In this document: one piece after another, positions 18,635 through 26,302 of the stretch
Numbering within the stretch: position 1 is the first letter of the stretch
Layout of the letters: the number at the start of each line of letters is the position of its first letter
NCBI RefSeq assembly: GCF_007859715.1
Contig: NZ_SJPG01000001.1
Span: 1,514,728 to 1,578,727, forward strand
Length of the DNA stretch: 64,000 bases
Source of the DNA: Rubinisphaera italica
GTDB taxonomy: Bacteria > Planctomycetota > Planctomycetia > Planctomycetales > Planctomycetaceae
Reading direction: 5' to 3'
Notes under the pieces: model-generated
Told to the model about the DNA's origin: nothing
The model's input: the letters and a program-made list of their open reading frames with translations, nothing else
Databases searched by the model: none
Translations under genes and position numbers: made by a program

Positions 18635-20461
18635 ATGAATTATGTCCTGCAAGCTTCGGATCATCATGAAAACAAAGCTGTCTTTCAGTTGTTACCAGTT
18701 CAAAAAATACGACTGGGCCGGGACGCACAACTTGAAATTTCAGTAACATGGGATCGGGCCATCTCCCGTGAGCATGCCAGCGTTCAGTTGGTCGATAATC
18801 AACTCCATATTGACTCCTTTCCAGCCGCTCGAAATCCAATTCAATACCAGGGAAAGAGGTTTCGAAAATGCAGGATTGACGAGGGTGACATCTTTAAAAT
18901 TGGTAGTACGGAATTCCATTTTCAGATCCTCGCCGATTCATTGGGAACAATTGACACTATTCATGAGGAAGACAATCAGGTTGGTCGCGATGAACACGTC
19001 TATCTTGCTGAAGAATTGCATCGGATTAAATTTGCCAATAGCGAGCAACAGATTGAAATCCTGGCAAAACTTCCTGAGATAATTCGCGAATCCGAGAATG
19101 ATATCAGGCTCGCAGAGCGACTTGTCGATTTATTACTGGAGGCTATTCCACAGGCTCATGCAGTGGCTGTCGTCGTGTTCGATTCGAATCAAATTTACTC
19201 AAATCTCGATGCCGAGACCGTTCATCCGGCCAGCAATCCTCAAGTCCTGCCTAAGCCAATTATGACTCGAGTGGGAACTCGGGAAGATCTGAATTTTCGA
19301 TTTCTCCCCAGCCATCGATTGATGCTGCGAGCACTTTCGCAGAGAGGTAGTGTTATCCATGTCTGGGGCGAAGAATCCGAAAGCCAGTTCACGATGACGG
19401 GAGGGCTCTCCTGGGCATTCTGCTCACCAGTGATTGGAGAATCGAGTGACGGCTGGTGCCTGTATGTCTCAGGAGCAGGCACGAGAAAAGAATCTCTGCT
19501 TGTGACGGAAGAAGATCTGGCTGGAGATTTGCGGTTTACCGAATTAGTTGCTCAATTTATCGGTTCGATTCGTCAAGTCCGAACCTTACAGGAACATAGA
19601 ACTCGCCTCAGTTCATTCTTTTCACCGAATGTCATTCAAAGCCTCTCAAGCCGTCAGTCAATTCAACCAGCTGAGTGCGATATTGCGGTTCTTTTTTGTG
19701 ATATCCGAGGATTCTCCCGCAAAGCTGAAGAATTAAGAGAGGACCTTCCGAAGTTACTCGAAAGTGTCAGTGAAGCTTTGGAAGTGATGGCAAATGGCAT
19801 TCTTGATTTCGACGGCACAATTGCTGATTTTCAGGGAGATGCCGCACTTGGTTTCTGGGGATGGCCTGTCGCTGGTAACGAAGGAGCTGCTCCTGCCCTC
19901 CTGGCTGCGATGCTTATTGGACACGCATTCGATGAAGCCAATCGCGAGCCAGACAGTCTTCTGAGAGGTTTTTCTGTTGGCTTTGGTGTCTCTTTTGGCA
20001 AGGCACTTGCCGGACAGGTTGGAACTTCATCGCAGTCAAAGATTGGTGTTTTTGGACCGATCGTTAACCAGGGGGCACGACTGGAGGGGATGACCAAATT
20101 ATTTGGAACGCAGATCTGCGTTGACGAAGCGGCTGTTCAAACTATTGGCGATCGCTTCGCAGCAATGGACGCAAAATTTCGCAAGCTTGGACGATTCTAC
20201 CCCAAGGGGATGCATCAGCCTCTGACTGTCTACTCGTTACAACCTTCCGGTAGCATGCCGGAGTCAAACCGAGAAGTCTATTTGAATTACGACCGAGCGC
20301 TCAAAGCCATTGAGCATGGTCTGTTTGAGGAAGCGGCTGGTTTGATTCGGCCTCACGCTGAGCAGGATAAGCCCTCTGGGTTCTTGTTGTCGTTCCTCGA
20401 TTCTCACGATCGCGTTGCTCCGGAGAACTGGGATGGAATCATCCCCCTGCCGTCCAAATAA
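18635..20461 (+). CDS. FHA-domain adenylate/guanylate cyclase
   Basis: 608 residues. An N-terminal FHA domain (about 20-100) has the phosphothreonine-binding G28-R29 and S44-R45-x-H47. A helical and GAF-like middle region (~140-310) follows. The class III cyclase domain (~345-520) carries both metal aspartates, D356 in FCDIRGFS and D402 in FQGDAALGFW, and the transition-state pair N478/R482 (VNQGARLEG). The purine-selecting position is a proline (P475, FGPIVN) and the usual lysine before the second aspartate is replaced (IADFQGD), so the substrate, and even activity, cannot be assumed from motif comparison alone. A C-terminal ~75 residues resemble a helical repeat. It follows the glutaminase fusion by 92 bp and precedes a phosphodiesterase by 16 bp, so the three are likely one transcription unit. 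FHA input suggests control by Ser/Thr kinase signalling. Confidence 0.88.
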   Translation: MNYVLQASDHHENKAVFQLLPVQKIRLGRDAQLEISVTWDRAISREHASVQLVDNQLHIDSFPAARNPIQYQGKRFRKCRIDEGDIFKIGSTEFHFQILADSLGTIDTIHEEDNQVGRDEHVYLAEELHRIKFANSEQQIEILAKLPEIIRESENDIRLAERLVDLLLEAIPQAHAVAVVVFDSNQIYSNLDAETVHPASNPQVLPKPIMTRVGTREDLNFRFLPSHRLMLRALSQRGSVIHVWGEESESQFTMTGGLSWAFCSPVIGESSDGWCLYVSGAGTRKESLLVTEEDLAGDLRFTELVAQFIGSIRQVRTLQEHRTRLSSFFSPNVIQSLSSRQSIQPAECDIAVLFCDIRGFSRKAEELREDLPKLLESVSEALEVMANGILDFDGTIADFQGDAALGFWGWPVAGNEGAAPALLAAMLIGHAFDEANREPDSLLRGFSVGFGVSFGKALAGQVGTSSQSKIGVFGPIVNQGARLEGMTKLFGTQICVDEAAVQTIGDRFAAMDAKFRKLGRFYPKGMHQPLTVYSLQPSGSMPESNREVYLNYDRALKAIEHGLFEEAAGLIRPHAEQDKPSGFLLSFLDSHDRVAPENWDGIIPLPSK

Positions 20462-20477
20462 AATTTCTGGGAGAAGT

Positions 20478-21251
20478 ATGTCTGTGAAAGTTCGTATTAT
20501 AAATAGCAGCCTTGGGCCAGACGAATGCATTCAGTTTGCCCAAACCATTCTCATCAACGATGAGATCGCAATTGATGCTGGGACACTCGGGCTAATCACA
20601 CCGTTACGAACTCAACAGGACATCGAGCATGTATTCCTTTCCCATTCCCATCTAGACCATGTCGCCACATTGCCGCTGTTTCTGGATAACGTCTATAAAC
20701 CCAGTGACGATTGCCCGACAGTTTATGGCACTTCAGAAACACTGGCCTCGCTTCACACTGACTTTTTTAATGATCGCGTTTGGCCAGATTTATTTCGACT
20801 CTCAGAAGAAGAAACTCCGTTTCTTCGTCAACAGAAGTTGAGTAGTCAGGAACCGATTAAAATTGAAAATTTGTCAATCACACCGGTTCTGCTCAATCAT
20901 GTTGTTCCAACCATGGGCTTTATTATTCAGGAGGCGACTACGACTTTGGCAATTATTTCTGATACTTTGCCTACGGTACAAGTCTGGAAGCTGTTAAATG
21001 AAGTCCAAAATTTAAGTGCCCTCTTTCTGGAATGCAGCTTTCCAAATCGAATGCAGTGGCTGGCAGATAAAGCTGGTCATCTGACTCCGCAGCGATTTCA
21101 GAGTGAACTTGCCAAACTCAATCATTTCAACATTCCTGTTTATGCGATCCATGTCAAGGCTACATATCATGAGGAAGTCATACGTGAACTCCAGGAATTG
21201 AAAATTCGGGAACTTCATATTTCCCCACCAAACCTTGAGATCACAATCTGA
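20478..21251 (+). CDS. Metallo-beta-lactamase-fold class II cyclic-nucleotide phosphodiesterase
   Basis: 257 residues from the ATG at 20478, preceded at the right distance by GGGAGA; the open frame extends upstream into the cyclase gene but without support. The metal-binding motif SHSHLDH (around residue 55-61) plus later ligand residues in LNHVVPTMGF and ISDTLPT, and the ECSFPN segment, match class II 3',5'-cyclic-nucleotide phosphodiesterases (yeast PDE1/CpdP-like) rather than beta-lactamases or RNase Z. It would hydrolyse the product of the adjacent cyclase. Only 16 bp separate it from the cyclase stop, indicating co-expression and tight turnover of the signal. No signal peptide is seen, so it acts in the cytoplasm. 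Confidence 0.85.
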   Translation: MSVKVRIINSSLGPDECIQFAQTILINDEIAIDAGTLGLITPLRTQQDIEHVFLSHSHLDHVATLPLFLDNVYKPSDDCPTVYGTSETLASLHTDFFNDRVWPDLFRLSEEETPFLRQQKLSSQEPIKIENLSITPVLLNHVVPTMGFIIQEATTTLAIISDTLPTVQVWKLLNEVQNLSALFLECSFPNRMQWLADKAGHLTPQRFQSELAKLNHFNIPVYAIHVKATYHEEVIRELQELKIRELHISPPNLEITI

Positions 21252-21901
21252 TCTGCAGGGCCGTTTCTCCAGCGGTATAAAACTCGATAAGAATCGCTCT
21301 TCATTCGCAACTGAAGCCCCCGGCTGTCCACTCCCCAGTCCTTGTCGTAAATCTGTGTGTCGTCATTTGTGGTCAAGAATCTCATTTGCAGATCTGGGGT
21401 ATAAAATGTCGTTGGGTCTGCTTCTTGAGGGGTGCAGCAAATATTATTTGTTTGGGGCAGTCGGGATTGGTGATAAACTTTTTGGCGGAACAAAATGTAA
21501 TTATACTTACTGACAACGCGAGGCGATTACAAAACGTTTGGCGATACATTGAAAATAGAAATTTACACGCGGCTGAACGTAAGTGCTGATGTGAGCGGCG
21601 GTCTGCGTTCGACGTGATTTAACGTTTTCAGTCAGTCTCCACACTTACCAGATCGTTCGCCAGGGATATCGAGATCTCAGAGCGTATTCAAAAATGAACC
21701 GCAGCATATGGCAGGAGCTAATACCACATTTACAGTCCTTTGATGCTCACGTGACTGCAGAATCCATTTGAAAATGGTCTAGTGCCGTTTCAGGACTTAG
21801 ATTTGGGCATCAAATAACTGTAACGCACTCCGTTGTCGTGCTTAATAAGAACATCAACCCACATTATTAGTGTGGAAGACGCACTCGTAGAACTTAAAAT
21901 T
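21252..21901. other. Intergenic region containing repeat copy 2
   Basis: About 650 bp. The second copy of the dispersed palindromic repeat lies at 21678-21781. A 92-codon leftward frame (21215-21493) overlaps the phosphodiesterase gene end and matches no family I recognise; its composition is protein-like in part, so a decayed gene cannot be excluded. The promoter of the secreted FAD oxidoreductase should be in the last 120 bp. Confidence 0.4.
21678..21781 (+). repeat. Dispersed palindromic repeat, copy 2 (diverged, ~104 bp)
   Basis: Shares with copy 1 the left end AGAGCGTATTCAAAAAT, a central TTTGATG/CAC..GACTGCAG segment and the right end TTTGAAAATGGTCTA. It is about 20 bp longer in the middle than the copies at 1231-1315 and 45771-45854 and has more substitutions, suggesting an older insertion or another subfamily. 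Same orientation as copy 1. Confidence 0.65.
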
Positions 21902-23983
21902 ATGAAATTACTTATGACACCTTTGATTCGATGCTTCTTACTTACGATTACTTTGATGACGACCTTCAGTCAGAAAGGCATGGCCGGGAACGAAGCTGAT
22001 GTGATTGTCTACGGCTCCACCCCGGCTGGCTTTTGCGCTGCGATCGCTGCAGCTCGCGAGGGGGCTACTGTTATCCTTCTGGAACCGACAGACCATGTCG
22101 GTGGTATGAACACGGGCGGGCTGAGCCACTGCGACTCCAACCAAATGGTTCGCAGTGCGGTGAGAGGGTTGTTCGAAGAGTGGCATATGCGTGTCGTCAA
22201 GGATTACACGGATCGTGGACTCAATGCTCCTTACTTTCCTGGCGTGAAGGATCAGTCACTGTGGACCTTTGAGCCAAACGTCGCGATGCGTGTGACGATG
22301 CAGATGCTCGATGAGGCTGGAGTCCGCGTACTGACCGAACGCTATTTGAAGTCAGTGACGAAAGATGGTCCTCGGATTACCTCTCTGATCACGAAGAACG
22401 GTACATTTACAGCCCGGGTTTATGTTGACGGCTCATATGAGGGCGATCTGATGGCGGCCGCGGGGGTGAACTGGACGATAGGCCGCGAGGAACGCGCGGA
22501 ATATGGCGAGTCGCTGGCCGGCAAGCAGTATCCCAAACAAAAGATGAACATCAACGGCTTCGACGAACAGGGCAACCTGCTGCCGCTGGTCACGACCGAT
22601 GATGCCGGTGCAGAGGAGGGAGGGGACAGCAACGTGATGACCTACAGTTTCCGGCTCTGTATGACCGAGGACCCAGATAACCGCATACCGATGCCCGCTC
22701 CATCCAACTACGACCCGGCCCGGTTCGAAATCGTTCGCCGAGCGTTGAAGGCCGGCGTACGAGTTGGGTTCGATCTCTACCCGCTACCCGGGGACAAGCT
22801 CGATGGCAACAACTCCATTGGCGGGCAGTTCTCGTTGGGGCTGGTTGGGGGAGGCAAGGAATGGCACTCAGCTGACGAAGCGGGGCGAAAGAAGATCTGG
22901 GAAGCTCACAAGCAGTACACTCTGGAATTCTATCACTTTCTGACGACCGACCCGGCTGTGCCCGTGAGCATTCGAAACAGATACTCCACTCTCGGCTTGT
23001 GCAAAGACGAGTTCGCGAGCTACGACCACTTCTCGCCAGCACTCTACGTCCGCGAGTCACGGCGAATGAAGGGGATGTACGTCATCAGCCAGAAAGACAT
23101 CCTGGAAGAACCGGAGAAGGACGATCCGATTGCGATCTCCTCGTTTCCGATCGACTCGCACGACTGCCAGCGTATCGCGTTCGAAGGTGGAGGGGTGATC
23201 AATGAGGGGACGATTTACCCTGTGAGGCGAAAGAATCCCAAACAGGGCTATGCGTACCACGTACCGTACCGTTCGATCCTGCCCAGGCCCGAGCAATGCG
23301 ACAACCTGCTTGTGCCCGTCGCATTGTCGTGCAGCCATGTGGGGATCTCGTCGTTGCGGATTGAAGGGACCTGGATGATCATCGGCCAAAGCGCCGGTAT
23401 CGCTGCTGCATTAGCAGCTCAAAGTGATGCGACTGTTCAGGAACTGCCGTATCTACAGCTTCGCAAACGACTGTTAGCACAAGGCCAGGTTCTCGAACTG
23501 CCTGACGTCTCCGAATACCCATCGACAACAGGATCCATCTCCTTGAAGACTTTGCCGGGAATCGTGCTGGATGATGCGAACGCCATGCTGACGGGGGAAT
23601 GGTCTCACTCGACAAATTTTAAACCGCACATCGGCAATGGTTATCTCTTTAGTGGCAAGCCGGGCATCAAAACGAAAGGCGACGGTAGCACATCGGCTAC
23701 CTTCCGAATCAATGTACCGAAGTCAGGTGAATATCAATTGTTGATGAGCTATTCGGCTCACGAGACCCGCGCCACAAACGTGCCTGTGATCGTAATCAGT
23801 GGCTCCCACGAAAAAGAATTCACTGTAGATCAAACCAAGCCTCTGCCTTCAGGCCAGCATTTCAAATTCATTGGCAACGTACAACTGGAAAGCGGAGTTG
23901 AAACAATGATTACCATCCGCAACAGTCAAACGGCAGGCTTTATCATTGTCGACGCGATGCAATTGCTTCCGAAAGACGAGTAA
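21902..23983 (+). CDS. Secreted FAD-dependent oxidoreductase with C-terminal golvesin/xanthan-lyase-like beta domain
   Basis: 693 residues from the ATG at 21902, chosen because it directly precedes a signal peptide (IRCFLLTITLMTTF ... MAGN); the TTG upstream has no support. The Rossmann motif DVIVYGSTPAGFCAAIAAA and HVGGMNTGGLSHCD define the FAD-dependent oxidoreductase family common in secreted planctomycete proteins, with a second conserved block near NLLVPVALSCSHVG and IGQSAGIAAALAA. The last ~135 residues form a beta-sandwich domain (AMLTGEWSHSTNF ... GFIIVDAMQLLP) like those of golvesin and xanthan lyase, probably for carbohydrate binding. The substrate is likely a polysaccharide or its derivative (inference). 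Base composition is visibly more GC-rich across about 22,030-23,400 than on either side, hinting at a mosaic or transferred core. Confidence 0.82.
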   Translation: MKLLMTPLIRCFLLTITLMTTFSQKGMAGNEADVIVYGSTPAGFCAAIAAAREGATVILLEPTDHVGGMNTGGLSHCDSNQMVRSAVRGLFEEWHMRVVKDYTDRGLNAPYFPGVKDQSLWTFEPNVAMRVTMQMLDEAGVRVLTERYLKSVTKDGPRITSLITKNGTFTARVYVDGSYEGDLMAAAGVNWTIGREERAEYGESLAGKQYPKQKMNINGFDEQGNLLPLVTTDDAGAEEGGDSNVMTYSFRLCMTEDPDNRIPMPAPSNYDPARFEIVRRALKAGVRVGFDLYPLPGDKLDGNNSIGGQFSLGLVGGGKEWHSADEAGRKKIWEAHKQYTLEFYHFLTTDPAVPVSIRNRYSTLGLCKDEFASYDHFSPALYVRESRRMKGMYVISQKDILEEPEKDDPIAISSFPIDSHDCQRIAFEGGGVINEGTIYPVRRKNPKQGYAYHVPYRSILPRPEQCDNLLVPVALSCSHVGISSLRIEGTWMIIGQSAGIAAALAAQSDATVQELPYLQLRKRLLAQGQVLELPDVSEYPSTTGSISLKTLPGIVLDDANAMLTGEWSHSTNFKPHIGNGYLFSGKPGIKTKGDGSTSATFRINVPKSGEYQLLMSYSAHETRATNVPVIVISGSHEKEFTVDQTKPLPSGQHFKFIGNVQLESGVETMITIRNSQTAGFIIVDAMQLLPKDE

Positions 23984-24012
23984 GTTGCTCTGGCGAAAGG
24001 CCATTACTGAAT

Positions 24013-24417
24013 TCACTTCTCAGATATTAAACTGAGGAGATCTCCAATCTGCCGATGGGCTTCAATGGGATGGCGTAACGACTTGTCTTCGATCACGGTG
24101 TATTGATTCTTCCGTCCCACCTTGACCCGTTTGATGAAGCCGCCCTCTTCAAGATCTTGAACAATTCTTTGAACCGCGCGTTCTGTAATCCCAACGGCAA
24201 CCGCGACTTCCCTGAGAACCATCTGAGAGTTTTCATGCAGCACGATCAATACGTGGGCGTGATTTGTCAAAAACGTCCAGCGAGCGTGTTCCAGGGGTCG
24301 CGAGCTCTCTTTTGTAGAAGTTGATTTTAGAGATTTTGTCAGCACTTGTTTATTCGCTCCCTCTGAATGGGAAACGACGACTGGCTTTTTCTTCGTAGCT
24401 TTTGCAGATTTCTTCAC
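24013..24417 (-). CDS. Winged-helix (MarR-like) transcriptional regulator
   Basis: 134 residues starting at GTG (24415-24417), preceded by an AAGGG ribosome site. A Lys/Ser-rich, probably disordered N-terminal tail of ~40 residues leads into a winged helix: [32 protein letters not shown] (recognition helix) and [17 protein letters not shown] (wing), followed by a conserved [16 protein letters not shown] tail. This family is widespread and mostly uncharacterised. It is divergent from dabB with about 257 bp between them, so regulation of the carbon-uptake genes is plausible but only from position. Confidence 0.8.
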   Translation of the reverse strand: MKKSAKATKKKPVVVSHSEGANKQVLTKSLKSTSTKESSRPLEHARWTFLTNHAHVLIVLHENSQMVLREVAVAVGITERAVQRIVQDLEEGGFIKRVKVGRKNQYTVIEDKSLRHPIEAHRQIGDLLSLISEK

Positions 24418-24674
24418 ACGAGCACCCTTGTTTTAATAAACACATCAGCGACTGCTTAATCCATCTCTTTTTCCGATGCTAACATCCTAGCAATATAAAT
24501 CTGAAATGGAATTCATGAGATAGTAAGCACGAAAGAGTAAGCGTATTGGTTTTTTTTGACATCCTGCAATTAAAACTAAGAAATTATCGGAAAAGATACG
24601 ATATTTAATTGACGACAATAAAGTCGTGCATTATAAATCGCGTATTAAATATCGCTAACCGCTGGGAGACTATC

Positions 24675-26246
24675 ATGGTTTACGCTGTTCTTTTGCCGAT
24701 TCTGCTCTTCATGGGGCTTGGCCTGTTACCTGTGGCCAATTCCATTCGCGGGACCATTGGAATTCGTCGTCTTGTGACTTCGGTAGCGGCTCTCCAGCTG
24801 GCAATTTCACTGATCGCAATGACCGCATTCATTTTTGCAGGAAGAGTTCCTCAATTTCTGGAAATCATCTCAGTAGGAGAAAGCAGTCCAATCGGCCTCA
24901 ATCTCTATTACGATGGATACAGTTCCCTGATGCTCCTGCTCGTCAGTTTTGTTGGCTGGATCATCTGTTGTTATTCCAGTCGATATCTCGATGGCGATGA
25001 ATATGAAAGTCGCTATTACCGATGGACTGCATTCACGATAGCTGCTGTCTCGCTGATGGTTGTGGCGGGTAATCTTCTGATGTTCTTCATGGCTTGGGTG
25101 TTAACAAGTTCAGGTCTCCATATGCTCCTGACACATTATGCGGAGCGAACTGCGGCGACACGAGCGGCCTGGACGAAATTCTTCATCAGTCGTATTGGAG
25201 ATATTGCCTTAATCATGGCTATCGTTCTGACTTTTCAAGAGTACAGAACCTTTGATTTTCCTGAGCTCTTTGCCGCTGTGCGACTAAATGTCGTTGAAGG
25301 GGTCCCCGCTAGCGTCAATTCCTTAATCATCGGCTGGCTGTTGATGTTGGGTGCGGTTACGAAGTCGGCTCAATTCCCTTTTCATGTCTGGTTGCCCCAG
25401 ACACTGGAAACTCCAACTCCAGTTTCTGCACTCATGCATGCCGGTGTGGTCAATGCTGGTGGTTATTTAATCATTCGGGTCAGTCCAATGCTGGTCTACT
25501 GCCCCGGAGTCCTTGAGACTTTGGCAGTCGTTGGTGGATTCACAGCATGTTTTGCTGCGATTGTGATGACCACACAGACAAGCGTCAAGAAAATGCTGGC
25601 CTATTCAACAGTTGCCCAGATGGGATTCATGATGCTGCAATGTGGATTGGGGGCCTTTTCACTGGCGATGCTGCACATCCTGGCGCATTCGCTTTACAAG
25701 GCCTATACCTTTCTCGACTGTGGTGGAGTCATCGCACGGAGAGCAGCGATGGTTGAAGTCGTCAACGACACCAGGGATAAGATTCATGCGGGATGGGCGG
25801 TTACCGCCTCTGTATTGATTACCGTAGCGATACTCGCAATCAACTTTTCGCTCTTTTCCGTGAATATTACAGAGAAGTCAGGGGGAGCGATACTGGGAAC
25901 TGTCATGCTCCTGGCATTTTCAACCTGGCTCGCACAAGTCTTTCAGAAGACGACCTGGAAAGGGAAACTGATCAGTGTTCTCTTCACGGCTTTTCTGATC
26001 TCTTCTTACACGATCGGATACTGTCTGGTTGAAGAAATGGTCAAAGCCAGTTCTGTGCCTGTGCAGGTGGCTGGTTCCTGGTTGGTTGTGCTGCTGATTG
26101 GGCTTTGTTTCGGTGGATTACTGTTGACCCATGCCGTAACTCGAACCGGGGCTTCAACTCCTCTGCTGGACCGACTTTACATTCATGCATCCAACGGATT
26201 CTACATGGAAGCGTGGTATCGACGGCAATTTAAACAATTTTCATAA
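24675..26246 (+). CDS. dabB: DabB: NuoL/antiporter-like membrane subunit of inorganic-carbon uptake complex
   Basis: 523 residues from the ATG at 24675, which has a GGGAGA ribosome site; the open frame extends 66 bp upstream without one. It is a NADH-quinone oxidoreductase subunit 5-like protein with about 13-14 membrane helices and the conserved proton-path segments AVTKSAQFPFHVWLP and TPVSALMHAGVVNAGGYLIIR. In the DAB complex this subunit is thought to couple cation flow to carbon accumulation by DabA, whose gene follows 56 bp downstream. It is shorter than true NuoL and no other Nuo genes are near, which favours the DAB role. Confidence 0.9.
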   Translation: MVYAVLLPILLFMGLGLLPVANSIRGTIGIRRLVTSVAALQLAISLIAMTAFIFAGRVPQFLEIISVGESSPIGLNLYYDGYSSLMLLLVSFVGWIICCYSSRYLDGDEYESRYYRWTAFTIAAVSLMVVAGNLLMFFMAWVLTSSGLHMLLTHYAERTAATRAAWTKFFISRIGDIALIMAIVLTFQEYRTFDFPELFAAVRLNVVEGVPASVNSLIIGWLLMLGAVTKSAQFPFHVWLPQTLETPTPVSALMHAGVVNAGGYLIIRVSPMLVYCPGVLETLAVVGGFTACFAAIVMTTQTSVKKMLAYSTVAQMGFMMLQCGLGAFSLAMLHILAHSLYKAYTFLDCGGVIARRAAMVEVVNDTRDKIHAGWAVTASVLITVAILAINFSLFSVNITEKSGGAILGTVMLLAFSTWLAQVFQKTTWKGKLISVLFTAFLISSYTIGYCLVEEMVKASSVPVQVAGSWLVVLLIGLCFGGLLLTHAVTRTGASTPLLDRLYIHASNGFYMEAWYRRQFKQFS

Positions 26247-26302
26247 CAGTACTGCTCACCGCTCATTTCCACATTCAAAACCCAAGAAAGCCTGGACCTA
26301 TC

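Noticed and set aside
22590..23060. 156-codon minus-strand frame inside the FAD oxidoreductase gene
   Set aside because: It is the antisense shadow of a GC-rich coding region; Arg/Ser/Pro-rich composition and no domain or ribosome site.
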